A stretch of DNA of 21,138 nucleotides from contig JAHLKC010000286.1 of the NCBI GenBank assembly GCA_025449115.1, forward strand, positions 1-21,138, given 5' to 3'. The number at the start of each line of letters is the position of its first letter. The first letter of the stretch is position 1. The position numbers and the translations under genes were made by a program. Origin of the DNA: Chytridium lagenaria. Its lineage: Eukaryota > Chytridiomycota > Chytridiomycetes > Chytridiales > Chytridiaceae. Below the pieces are notes generated by a model. It did not search any database and had not been told where the DNA came from. It was given only the letters and a program-made list of their open reading frames with translations. Shown here one piece after another: positions 1-8,891 of this stretch.

Positions 1-1
1 A

Positions 2-1820
2 CTCCTCGGCATCAACCTCTACGAATGGCTCAAAGCCGGTGGTTTCCGTGGCTGCCATTTAGGCGTCATCAAACGTTTCGCCATCCAAATCGTTCAATGT
101 CAAGACCTTCTTGATCGGAATCGTATCGTGCATTGTGATCTTAAACCCGAAAATGTTCTGTTAAGGGATACCACCTTTTTACAACCCAATCGGTATGATT
201 TGAATACCAGCGCGATGGCGTCTTCACCGAATCCTATGGCGATGTTGCCTAAGGAGTTTGATGGAAGTGCGGCGGCTTATGCGATCAAGGTCATTGATTT
301 TGGAAGTAGTTGTTTTGAGAGTGAGAAGGTGTATACGTATGTGCAGTCGAGGTTTTATAGGAGTCCAGAGGTTATTTTGGGTATGTATTTTTTGTGGTAT
401 TTTTTTTTTTTTAGGCGGATGGAAGTAGGTGTGCTAATTTTTTTTAAATTTTTTTTGATAGGCATTGGATACAACATGGCGATTGATATGTGGTCGCTTG
501 GATGTATCCTTGCGGAAATGTACACGGGTTACCCGCTCTTCCCTGGTGAGAACGAGCAGGAGCAACTTGCATGCATCATGGAAGTCAAAGGCGTCCCCCC
601 TGAATCCCTTATCGACCGTGGAACCCGTCGCAAGCTCTTTTTCGATTCAACCGGCGCCCCCCGCATCTTCCCCAACTCCAAAGGCAAAAAGCGTCGTCCT
701 GGTGCTAAAAACCTGATCAGCGTTTTACGTACTGCTGACGCTGGGTTCATTGATTTCATTGAACGATGTTTGGAGTGGGACCCGGAATTGAGGATGACAC
801 CGGATGAGGCGTTGAAACATGAGTGGATTCGGGACCTTGTTCCACCGTCTTACCCGTTCCCTACTCGCTCTACACCTGCCACCACTCCATCGTCAGGTTC
901 CGCCACGGTTGTCGCGTCATCTCCTGCGTCAACCTCCTCTTCCCCCATTAAAAACGAATCATCCAACGCTTACTCTAAAAAATACTCATCCTCCGCCGCT
1001 CCACCCCCTTCCAACCAAACCTCTAACCGTCGAAGCGTTTACCAGCCTCCCCCCGCAAACCTCCCCAACGGCAACCACTACCAACAACAACAGCAACAAC
1101 ACAACAACCATACGCCTCAAACCCTTCTCAAACCAACGCCTTCTCCCGCGCTCGCAGCATGACCCGCTACCAACCCGGTGCACTCCCACCGTCGACACAA
1201 ACCTCCACGTCGCCCCAGGTCCCGCCACAGCCAACCCGGCAGGCTCCTACCCCCAACAACCCCACACCCAACGTCCTCAAAGCCACTACCAACCCCGTTC
1301 CCAATCCTACGCTAACCCTCAAACCCAACCACCCCTCATCCTCAACGGCATCTCTGCAAACCCGCAAGAAACCCTCCCCCCCATCTCCCCCACCACGAAA
1401 CCAGGTGCCATCGGCATGTCCCGAAACTCATCCGCGTACCCCTATTACAACAATCAGCAACAACAACCGTACCCGCAGCAACATCTTCAAGGGTTACATG
1501 TGCAAGGACATGTGGCGCAACCGACGCAACAGCGCGGTGGGAATAATCGGTATAGCCTTTCGGCGGCTTTTGCGGCGGGGTCTGGGGAGTATCAGCAGCA
1601 GGGGCAGCAGCAGGGGAGGAGTGCGGGGGGGATGGCGGGGTTTTCGGGGTTTGGAAGGAAACAGGGGCAGGGGCAGCAGCAGCAGGGGGGTGTTGGGATG
1701 GGAAGGAGTGCGACGGCGGGAGCTACGAATAATGGGGTGAGTTTATGCTTCCTTTCTTTTTTCTTTTTTTTTTTTGAATGCGAATGTTGACACTCCTTTT
1801 CATTTTTTTAGTGGCGGTGA
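2..1820 (+). CDS. DYRK-family protein kinase (class II, Pom1-like), 5' truncated by the window
   Basis: This is a dual-specificity Tyr-regulated kinase; fungal Pom1 relatives act in cell polarity and size control. The open frame enters at base 2 with helix E (LYEWL), then HCDLKPEN (catalytic Asp near base 137), DFGSS at about 296, and [13 protein letters not shown], whose second Tyr is the expected autophosphorylated residue. A GT-AG intron at 381-461 (81 bp, no stop, CTAAT branch site) interrupts [20 protein letters not shown], the RRKLFFDS segment and an [10 protein letters not shown] loop typical of fungal Pom1 follow, ending near 835. The tail is Ser/Pro/Gln-rich. A last intron, 1737-1811, leaves Trp-Arg-stop. 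Oddities: about 35 residues are inserted before DFG, and the tail changes frame twice (near 1085-1110 and 1175-1240), which fits single-base indels in CAA/CCC-rich DNA. The kinase call is firm; the tail structure is uncertain. Confidence 0.93.
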
Positions 1821-2768
1821 TAATTTGTGATGAGATGAGGTTCTGGATTATGTTGTTTTCTCTTCTTTTTTTTTACATCTACCTATTATAAAGAACCTTG
1901 TTGTTTTTTTCCCTTGACTTTTTGTTTTTTCTCCCCGTCATATTATGGGGACGGTCATCTCTTTTTTTCATTTTTTTTTCATCCAAATAGACATATCTTT
2001 ATAGCTTGACGATTTCCACTGGTTTAGTGTTGTTGAGGTTTTAGCCTTTTTTTTTTTTTTTGTGGGGATGATGATGTGGACCTTTTTTTTTTTTTTTCTC
2101 AAGTGATTGATTTGGAGGGCGGAGAATGGGGTGGTTTACATTTTTTTTATATAGAACTTCATTCATTGGTTGGGTCTTGAATTGTGTTTTTTAAGTGGTC
2201 TTAGGTTCTGTTATACTGAACACCTGGATGCTTGATTAAGATAAAAATCCTATATGCGGTACATAAAAAACAAAAAAAAACAAAGAAAAAAAAGGGCGGG
2301 CTGTATTGACCGCTATGATAAAAATGTATTGACCGCTATGATAAAAACGTTGAATGAGTTGACTGTTCTCTCTCTTTCTTTTCACCGTCTGCACCACCGC
2401 AGCACTCATCTTTCCCTTAAATCCCCAAATATTGTGGTATAGTCGCTGTAGTGGCAACGCGTCAATCCTATATTCACAACCATCTAATAAAAAAAAGAAA
2501 GAAAAAGAGAAGGCACTATTGCGCGGTAGTATGATGGTGGTCATGTTGTAAAGAGTCGATGATGGCTGAAGACGTTCAGTGAATGGTGGTAATTTTAAAA
2601 CCGTGCAGTGACCGTTTCGATGGTTTTACTCTGTCTCCATGAGGTCAACATCAAAAGAGTTGCGACGGCACGATTAAAGAAACTCAAGAAGGTATATATA
2701 TATATATAGAAATGTACATGATGTATGACGTTTTTCCAAGCAGCAAATGAAAGGTCATGATAGCCATA
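1821..2768. other. Intergenic, convergent 3' flanks, T-rich
   Basis: This lies between the stop of the kinase gene and the stop of the small minus-strand gene, so it should hold both 3' UTRs. It has many T8-T16 runs, a perfect 23-bp tandem duplication at 2302-2347 and a TA dinucleotide run at about 2693-2708. Short open frames here have no protein-like composition. I see no gene. Confidence 0.6.
2302..2347. repeat. Perfect 23-bp tandem duplication
   Basis: The 23-base unit beginning TGTATTGACCGCTATGAT and ending in AAAAA occurs twice head to tail, at 2302-2324 and 2325-2347, with no mismatch. It lies in non-coding DNA downstream of the kinase gene. It looks like a simple local duplication with no evident function. 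Confidence 0.85.
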
Positions 2769-3126
2769 TTAAAAAGCTAGGGCAATCAACAACTCCATAG
2801 GAGATATCGCGTACGGATCCCAATGCTGTCTCTGTGAACCCTGCATGACACGTCCATCCACAGGTGCGGCGGTAGCGTCACGATGGATATCAAGAACGGT
2901 CGGTGCAGTCAGTTCCGTTTTCTGGATGTGGTGTTGAGAGACTGGAATCGGATGAGGTGAGGGAGGGTCGACGGATGAATGGTGTAGGAAGATGGAGGAG
3001 GTGTTGGAGGTGAAAGTGGTGGTGGTCGTCTTGGTGATCTTGGGGTTGGGGTTGGGAGTGTGGGATGATGGATCCGGTGTTGTCGAGATGGTGTGTTGCT
3101 GTGAAAGCGTAGACGGCGTCAATCAT
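2769..3126 (-). CDS. Small hypothetical protein starting MIDAVYAFTA, frame uncertain
   Basis: I do not recognise this gene. A minus-strand TATAAAAAAA at 3222-3213 precedes an ATG at 3126 in an A-rich context. The first frame reads MIDAVYAFTATHHLD and then becomes His/Gln-rich, stopping near 2890. The frame one base over stays open to a TAA at 2769 and ends with a more protein-like segment containing QRQHWDPYAISPMEL. The likeliest single product starts in the first frame and ends in the second, with one extra base in the CCCCAACCCC-rich stretch (about 3060-3000), but I could not place the shift. The N-terminus resembles that of the small gene at 5433. It could instead be a non-coding transcript. 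Confidence 0.35.
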
Positions 3127-3786
3127 TTTTTTGTGTTTGGGTTTGCTTGTGTGTGAGCTAAGATGAAGTTGAGTGAAACTGGATGAAGGGAGGGGAGGAA
3201 GGAAGGCCTCTGTTTTTTTATAGAAAAATAACAAATAGGAGGCGAAGTGAGAAGATGACTCTAGACGGATCCAAATGATTGTCAGCGGGGTCAATTAGAG
3301 TCAAATTGTCAGTGACTCCTCCTTTGAGATACCACCCACCTCATCGATCTGGGATGCAGGTGGGAGGGGTCGTAGGAGATACCACTTCATGACCATCTCC
3401 AAACTGTCTCCAGAAGAGATATGAATGAGTAAGAAAATGCTTTACAAAGTTTACATTTATATATTTACAATGGAGAGAACGACATAACACATCCGGGGGG
3501 GTAAATCGATGCACAAAAGAATGTATCCAACAACAACCATGCCATCAACAATATAAAACAAAAGGGGAAGGGCATCATCCATCATCTGCAAACAATCCAA
3601 CGAAAAACATAATTGAAGGGGGGTAAAAGCGATGGAAGGCAGAACAAACAGAACAATACTAAAGACCCTTTTTTCTGTACAATGATGGGATAACATGGCT
3701 AAATATGATATAAAGAAAAACCAAGAGGCAGCAAGGAGGGTCGTGGTGGAAAGGGAGCTGAAGAGCACGGATAACGTAAACAAAAT
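3127..3786. other. Intergenic: promoter of the 3126 gene and 3' flank of the 4269 gene
   Basis: Apart from the TATA-like element at 3213-3222 I see no further signal. A hydrophobic open frame on the minus strand (3783-3457) starts at TTG, follows the previous stop by three bases and is T-rich in the way a 3' UTR would be, so it is not called as a gene. Confidence 0.5.
3213..3222 (-). promoter_or_regulatory. Probable TATA box for the small gene at 3126
   Basis: TATAAAAAAA on the minus strand, about 90 bases upstream of the ATG at 3126, with a purine-poor leader ending in an A-rich start context. Position and sequence fit a TATA element; this is inference from the motif alone. Confidence 0.4.
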
Positions 3787-4213
3787 TTAACAAAAAGACA
3801 TGGCGACCATAAACTCAACCACCTTTCCATCATCCCTTGCCTCTCTAGCACTAACAACGGATGGTCTCACTGCCGAGGCGCTCAAGTCTGTAGCCGATGA
3901 TGATCCAGGCACCCTCGATAGCATTGACGATCCAGGCAGTCTTGTTAGCGACGAGGCCAATGTTTCCTTGACGCCTCGCAACCCCGAAAGCATGTCAGGA
4001 AGGGCATGACGGACCTCTTGAAAGGCGATAGAGCCGGGTGCCACGAGTCGCATGCTGGTGGGGTATGTAACGAGAGTGTTGGGGTTGGAGGTGGATGGTG
4101 AATAAACTTCTTTGCCAATGGTGTATTCGGCAGCGGGGAAGATGGAGTTGGCAATGCCTGTAAGAAAGGTCATTTCTGCTTGTTGAAGGGTTGTTTGCTG
4201 AGTGGTGCTTTGC

Positions 4214-4244
<31 letters not shown>

Positions 4245-4269
4245 CTTGCTCTGATGCCAATGTGTGCAT
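3787..4269 (-). CDS. Hypothetical protein with poly-Asn tract (160 aa)
   Basis: I do not recognise this gene. A single uninterrupted frame runs from ATG at 4269 to TAA at 3787. A strong minus-strand TATA-like region (about 4350-4371) lies 80-100 bases upstream. The start gives MHTLASEQD, then nine Asn encoded by an AAC microsatellite and a Thr/Gln-rich stretch to about residue 32. A more ordered middle follows, including FLTGIANSIFPAAEYTIGKE and VAPGSIAFQEVRHALPDML, then a Ser-rich C-terminus. There is no signal peptide or membrane segment. The Met at about residue 33 (MTFLTG) is an alternative start that would drop the microsatellite. The composition of the middle suggests a real protein, but no family is evident. 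Confidence 0.5.
4214..4243. repeat. (TTG)10 trinucleotide microsatellite inside a coding region
   Basis: Ten uninterrupted TTG units on the + strand, read as AAC (Asn) codons by the minus-strand gene at 4269. Its length probably varies between strains, changing only the poly-Asn length. Confidence 0.85.
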
Positions 4270-5056
4270 GCAAACGTGAAGAGGTTTTTGAGATAGAAGA
4301 GTTGAGCGACGGTGTTTGGTCTGGAGACGATGGTTTGCTTTTTCTGGAATGTTTATATAAATATTTATACGACGGATGGATGGAAGGGACAGTTACTAAT
4401 TAGTGAAGATGAATAATTACCTCCCTTTTAAATATTTATAAATACGTTTGGCTTGCTGCCCCACCCATTATTATATTAATAAAATAAATTGACCCAGAAA
4501 TAAATAAATTAAAAATGAATAATATACACACAAATTGAATATTTAAATGATAACAAATGATAACCAATGATCGGCTGACTCTTGAACTCAGCAACATATA
4601 CTTTATCTTATGTATAATTAATATTTAATAAATAATAAATACAGTAGTAGTGGGACATGACACCCCTCTCACAACAATCTTAATCATTCATTTATTTATT
4701 ATTTACTTATTACTTTATTTATGGGTATACGTGTACCTGATATATTTACCAAATGAATCTATACCTATACAGTTACCCTATAGGGTATGATATGATATAG
4801 GTATTAGGTATTAGGTATTTATCAAGTATATAGGTACATAGGTATTAATTAGTATATAGGGAGGTATGGATGTATATTTAAACATCCCATTCACAAATTA
4901 TTAAATATTACATACTCTTTTAGAATAGAATGAATAATTAATTATTATTAAAAGCATTTATTATTATTTACATGAATGATATTTAAAAAATGATAAAATG
5001 GATAACACATGGTTGCCAAGAGGAACCAACGGCTTTAAAAACAAATAAAAAACTGT
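4270..5056. other. Very AT-rich intergenic region with short palindromes and GGTATT repeats
   Basis: The region begins with the promoter of the 4269 gene, a self-complementary TATA-rich block at about 4350-4371. From about 4430 it is extremely AT-rich. It holds a perfect 14-bp palindrome, TACCCTATAGGGTA, at 4774-4787, immediately followed by repeated TAGGTAT(T) units at about 4797-4870. I see no gene, tRNA or transposon terminus here. Confidence 0.6.
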
Positions 5057-5433
5057 CTACAGCTCAAGGAAAATAAAAAAAGGATCTTCATATTCAACAA
5101 TCCACACGCACTGCTGATCATGCTCATCCGTCCCAATGCTTATCCCATCAGAGGCACAGCATCCCAAGACATGTGTCACGACCGCTGGTGGGGGGTTGCT
5201 GAAGTAATGCTTTTTCAAGGTGCAGATGACGATGGTACCGAGGGTGCAGAGGGTGGAGGAGGATTGCGAGGATGGAGAAGCATGCCAAGAATCCTTGAGG
5301 GTAGGGATGACGGTTGGGGTGCGGTGGATGTACTCGAAAGATGTACTGAGCATGATGATGATGACGATAATGGTGATGATGATGCCGAGAATGTGGTCCT
5401 GATGGCGGTGACAGAGTATAGGCCGTCAATCAT
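5057..5433 (-). CDS. Small hypothetical membrane protein starting MIDGLYSVTA, with a frame slip
   Basis: I do not recognise this gene. ATG at 5433 opens MIDGLYSVTAI. In that frame the sequence soon becomes poly-Ser. The frame one base back reads DHILG followed by a run of Ile/Val (about 14 residues, 5388-5345), a good transmembrane helix. It continues as a plausible protein (FEYIHRTPTVIPTLKDSW, then TLCTLGTIVICTLKKHYF) to a TAG at 5057. One missing base near 5396-5402 would join the two. The joined product would be about 125 residues with one N-terminal membrane segment and a second hydrophobic stretch. The start resembles the gene at 3126 in both DNA and protein, which supports this ATG. A non-coding explanation is possible. 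Confidence 0.42.
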
Positions 5434-5778
5434 GGTTGTTGCAGAGTTGGTTGTGATGATGGTGAAATGAACCTTGCTTGTTTCTGCTATTAATAATACT
5501 TTTGGTATGAAGGAGCGTGGCGCAGCACAAGAATCAAGGTGATATAAGATCTTTCCCATCTCCCCGTGTAACAAAATGACCTTTCTTTGGATTCGGACAT
5601 GAATGTAAATATTTACACTCCGTTAGACAGCCATAAGCACTTGAATAAATACATAGTAACAAGAACGAGTGACGGTGTGAGGCTTTATTAGAGTTGAACC
5701 AAGTGCAGACTGTTGACTAAAAGAGTAAATAATGATGAAGCTTTGGTTTATCCAGGATGTACTCGAGTATATTTCGTT
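5434..5778. other. Intergenic 5' flank of the 5433 gene
   Basis: This contains a perfect 14-bp palindrome, TGTAAATATTTACA, at 5604-5617 and otherwise nothing I can assign. The dispersed repeat begins at its right edge. Confidence 0.5.
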
Positions 5779-6410
5779 AAAGATACAAGGTACCGTATGC
5801 CATTCATCATTTGCAAAGAAATACGCAAAACGAAAAGAAAAAGAAAAAGAAAAGGAGGGTGCCCTTTGCCGAGGTAAGGCGTCACCAAGAGTTGCGGACA
5901 ATACCCATAAACCGCAATTTGCAATAATCCGCAGTGCTTGTCAGGCAGCATCACTTGCTAGGGCTGAACATCAGATCCACCGCATAGTGGATTATTGCAT
6001 TATTTTTGCGTTCCGACCAGCACAGCAGGGATTTCCCGTACCTAAGTGGGGCTGGACTTCAATTTAAATGTACCTGCTTCCACTGTGCTGGGTTCGGTTC
6101 ATATGGAGCGGCCCTTAGACCAAACTACCAACTCCGCCTTTCTCTTGGTTGCATGCCGGGCGGCATGCTTTCTCTGGGAGTCGAACCCAGATCACCAGGG
6201 AGGAGGGTGAGCTTGTACGCGCGCTCACACAACTCGTCCCTGGTTCTGTACCTCTTGGCGGTATTTTTTCGGATTTCCCAATATGACCTCATGGAATGAA
6301 AAATTGGGAGGGCCTCCCCACAGCTGGATATTTATAGAAACAAAACTGAGAATAGCGGGTAGACGTATCTGTTGAAAAAGTAAAAGGAAAAGAAACAAAG
6401 ATTATTACTT
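5779..6410. repeat. Dispersed repeat, copy A (tRNA-like, SINE-like element)
   Basis: Several blocks recur in the same order near the recombinase element. GTACC...CATCAT...AAAGAAATACGCAAAAC (5779-5831) matches 9837-9876, sharing an identical 17-mer. TTGCCGAGGTA...ATAAACCG (5866-5914) matches 12575-12622. A GGTTCATATGGAGCG block (about 6092-6107) matches about 12628-12645. GAATAGCGGG...GTTGA..AAGTAAA (about 6351-6395) matches about 12665-12710. The middle contains a tRNA-like T-arm and a GCATGCC..GGCATGC hairpin at about 6151-6168. Open frames across it are probably incidental. The ends are approximate. A tRNA-derived SINE is the favoured reading; a non-autonomous DNA element is the alternative. 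Confidence 0.55.
6170..6245 (-). other. tRNA-like sequence (A/B-box remnant) inside the dispersed repeat
   Basis: On the minus strand, 6190-6174 reads CTGGG-TTCGACT-CCCAG, a perfect tRNA T-arm and an RNA polymerase III B box. About 40 bases upstream, AGTTGTGTGAGCGCGCGT resembles a D-arm/A box. No matching 7-bp acceptor stem and no good anticodon arm can be formed; CCAGGGA/TCCCTGG pairs instead across the place where the anticodon arm should be. I therefore call this a tRNA-derived promoter of a repeat, not a working tRNA gene. Confidence 0.45.
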
Positions 6411-6852
6411 TCTGCAAGCGCCATATGTAAATTAACGGATATGGGTGGATATATTTATAAGAAAAAAAATAATGGTTTCGCTGAAGTCCAAATGTTCAAT
6501 CAAGCAAAACTAAAACAACGACCGCACCTTTTCGGATATTAGAGCTCAAACCACTATTAACCCCGTTACTCGTAGCTCGAACCTGGCTTCCTCAAGCTCT
6601 TTCAGAGCAATAGGTATTTATTTATATAGAGCACCAAAATAAACTTGCAAATGACAAACCTTGAATGACAATTCATCAATTGTTGATCCTGACACTGATA
6701 GCCTGCGGAACATGACGCTAGAAGCGACACCAAACCCCCATTCTGGAGCGTCATCCTCCCATTCTCAATACCTTTGATGTAGTTTGAATTCGAGTTTTGA
6801 CAGGGTTTTTTTTGAAAAAAAAACTGATGATCGTACCGAAACCTCTATAAGA
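6411..6852. other. Intergenic, upstream of the first Kazal gene
   Basis: The left part is AT-rich and continues from the repeat. The right part (about 6700-6852) resembles the DNA upstream of the third Kazal gene (about 8830-8955), ending in the shared GTTTTGACAGG and ATCGTACCGAAACC blocks. I see no gene. Confidence 0.5.
6794..6843 (+). promoter_or_regulatory. Conserved upstream block of Kazal gene 1
   Basis: GTTTTGACAGG (6794-6804) and ATCGTACCGAAACC (6830-6843) recur identically and with nearly the same spacing upstream of Kazal gene 3 (8892-8902 and 8930-8943). The second block ends 9 bases before the ATG here and 12 bases before it there. It could be a core promoter/5' UTR element or simply a remnant of the duplication. 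Confidence 0.45.
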
Positions 6853-7605
6853 ATGGCCATCTCGAGCTCATCATCCTCTGGCCCGAACGTCCTTGCTCGT
6901 TTGATAACCATATGCGTACTCCTACAAACCACCCTCAACTCCGTCACAGCCTCCACTCCTCTTAACTGCAGTTCACCGATATCCTGCTCCCTCCCCTCCC
7001 AAACCACATCCTTTGCACCCTCCAACTCATCCATCTGCGGCTCAGACGGCCTAACCTACCCCACCTCCTGCCATTTCTCCCTCGCAGCCTGCACCAACAC
7101 AACCCTCACCTCCACTCCAGGCCCCTGCAACCCTGTCCCACCATCTGCACCCTCCAATACAGTCCCATCTGCGGCTCCAACGGTCAAGTCTACGGCAACA
7201 CCTGTTTTTTCAACGCGGCGGTCTGCGCCAACTCGTTCTTGTATCATGCGTTCAATGGTGATTGTTTGACGAGGTCTTGTGCTAGGGGTTTGTGGAGGGA
7301 GTGAGCGTGTTATGGTGTGTGGATCGGATGGGAGGACGTATGGGAGTGATTGTGAGTTGGAGAATGTGGCGTGTGGGTTGGCAGCGGGTGGGTTGGCGTT
7401 AGTAAAAGTGGCGGATGGGATATGTCGGGAGGGGATGACGGTCGTGACGGGAAGTGGTGGGGGTGTTGCGAATACTACTGCAGGGTCTGGTCCCATCGCA
7501 GTACCCGTAACATGTGGCAGTAAGAAATCTGTAGGGACGTATAGTATCATGTGGACTGCAGTCTCTATCCTCCTTCTTTCAAGTGTCATTTATCATTATT
7601 TTTAG
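6853..7605 (+). CDS. Kazal-type serine protease inhibitor 1, secreted, probably GPI-anchored; two compensating frameshifts
   Basis: ATG at 6853 begins a signal peptide with core LITICVLLQTTL. Three Kazal domains follow, each built round C-G-S-(D/N)-G-x-x-Y and a Cys about four residues later. Such domains bind serine proteases as tight substrate mimics. Domain 1 (about 6960-7130) has Cys-Ser-Leu at the reactive site, so P1 is Leu. Domain 2 is readable only one base out of frame between about 7131 and 7285; there it aligns column for column with the next paralogue. A base is missing at CCC 7131-7133 and one is extra at GGGG 7285-7288, so the frame is restored for domain 3. Uncorrected, the protein stops at 7267-7269. 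The C-terminus is Gly/Ser-rich and then hydrophobic (SIMWTAVSILLLSSVI), like a GPI signal. It is either a pseudogene or a sequence with two errors. Confidence 0.85.
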
Positions 7606-8012
7606 TTTAGTCGGCATTGAAATAAATATATTCGATAAAGCTTAAGGTTGTTAAACGAAATACCAAAATTATAGTTGCATATGAGGAGGATGGCATGATG
7701 ATTGATTTTATGCGTTAACAAACTCACATATAAAATTACGACGATTTGCAGCAATATCGTAAAACGATACGCTTCAAAGCATTAGCAATGTAATGGTTCA
7801 GCTTATGTAATTAGCATTTTCCTTATATGGTATAATGAAAATCATATTCAATAGTTGCGGCCCAACAAATTCACGAACAAAGAGATGTTCAAATGCGGAT
7901 ATTACCATCCTGCAGTCGGTGGTAAATCCATATTCCGCCCGCATTCATTTAATTACACTTTAATATTGACACCCTTAACCTCTACGATCATAGCAATAGA
8001 ATCCAAGCAAAA
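7606..8012. other. Intergenic between Kazal genes 1 and 2
   Basis: AT-rich, with no protein-like frame. The upstream block shared by genes 1 and 3 is not evident before gene 2. I see no other signal. Confidence 0.5.
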
Positions 8013-8711
8013 ATGACCCACCTCAGCACTCACATAGCCGTCCTAGCCTACCTTCTTCACCTCGCCACTTCCCACGTAAAAGCTCTCTCCCCTGCCATCG
8101 ACTGCAACCTACTCGCCTGCTCCCTCCCTTCCCAATCCTCAACAACCTCCAACCCCCAAGTATGCGGATCAGACGGCATGACGTACCCCACATCCTGCCA
8201 CTTCAACATTGGCGTCTGCAGAAACGCCACCCTAACCTCCACCCCCGGCACCTGTAAAGACTGCAACGTTGCCTGTCCCGCCATCTACGGTCCCATCTGC
8301 GGATCCAACGGCAAAACCTACGACAACACCTGTGTCCTCAACGCCGCGATTTGCGCCAACTCGTTCCTGTATCAAGCTTTCACGGGAGAATGTTCTTCAA
8401 GGTCTTGCTCCAAGACTTGTGATACGACGAGTAATGTGATGGTGTGTGGATCGGATATGAAGACGTATTTGAGTGCTTGTGAGTTGGAGAATGTGGCTTG
8501 TGGGAAGAGTGCGGCGGGGGATATGATTGTGAGGATTGCGGATGGGCCGTGTCGGCCAGGAATGACGTTGGTGACGACGGGAAGTGGAGGGGGGGTGAGT
8601 ACGACTGGCCCTATTGTTCTGCCAAAGACCAGTCATGCTGTGAAATCTCTTGTCGCTGTTATGCAGACATGGGCAGTTGTTATTTTTGTTTTCATCAGCT
8701 GCCTTTTGTAA
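8013..8711 (+). CDS. Kazal-type serine protease inhibitor 2, secreted, probably GPI-anchored (232 aa, intact)
   Basis: This is the intact member of the tandem trio and the reference for its neighbours. A signal peptide (residues 1-24, core IAVLAYLLHLA) is followed by Kazal domain 1 (about 30-82), domain 2 (about 84-129) and domain 3 (about 132-180). Each has CGSDG/CGSNG-type cores and six Cys. Reactive-site P1 residues, counted two after the second Cys, are Leu, Ala and Thr. Domain 1 has an unusually long stretch between Cys 2 and Cys 3 (14 residues against the usual 7). A Gly/Ser/Thr-rich stalk and a hydrophobic C-terminus (WAVVIFVFISCLL, ending at the stop) fit GPI anchoring. No intron. Codons are C-rich until about 8350 and then G-rich. 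Predicted role: cell-surface inhibition of foreign or endogenous proteases; the target is unknown. Confidence 0.92.
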   Translation: MTHLSTHIAVLAYLLHLATSHVKALSPAIDCNLLACSLPSQSSTTSNPQVCGSDGMTYPTSCHFNIGVCRNATLTSTPGTCKDCNVACPAIYGPICGSNGKTYDNTCVLNAAICANSFLYQAFTGECSSRSCSKTCDTTSNVMVCGSDMKTYLSACELENVACGKSAAGDMIVRIADGPCRPGMTLVTTGSGGGVSTTGPIVLPKTSHAVKSLVAVMQTWAVVIFVFISCLL

Positions 8712-8891
8712 TAATTATTGAAGGTTACCGAGTTCTTTTTCTACGTTACCTGTCTAAAATTTAAATAAATAAACTTTGGAAAGATTAATGAAGAAAGGTG
8801 ACCAGCCATGCCTATGTCTACTTGCTGATTAAAGGTCATCCCGTCTCACTCTTATTCCAACCTTTCGAATTCACTGAAAATGGTTGGTTGG

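Noticed and set aside
1085..1240. Introns explaining the two frame changes in the kinase tail
   Set aside because: No T-rich or branch-site-bearing GT-AG pair of intron size fits. The region is C/A-rich, unlike every other intron in the window.
2236..2544. Open frames of 62 and 102 codons in the kinase 3' flank
   Set aside because: Low-complexity Lys- or Phe-rich translations of A/T runs, crossing the 23-bp duplication, with no promoter or splice support.
3457..3783. Minus-strand open frame of 108 codons, very hydrophobic (FFFISYLAML and similar)
   Set aside because: It has no ATG start, begins three bases after another gene's stop, and its hydrophobicity comes from T-rich 3' UTR-like sequence.
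4214..4243. CRISPR-like or minisatellite array
   Set aside because: It is a plain trinucleotide run. No spaced-repeat array of CRISPR type occurs anywhere in the window.
6170..6260. A functional tRNA gene
   Set aside because: The T-arm is perfect, but there is no acceptor stem, no anticodon arm and no clear terminator, so it is treated as tRNA-derived.
5732..6299. Plus-strand open frames (111 and 97 codons) over the dispersed repeat
   Set aside because: They cross the tRNA-like repeat. The LGVEPRSP peptide is what a B box gives when translated on the wrong strand.
6540..6610. Second B-box-like string on the minus strand (AGGTTCGAGCTACG)
   Set aside because: The T-stem does not pair and no A box lies at a suitable distance. 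It could be chance or a very decayed fragment.
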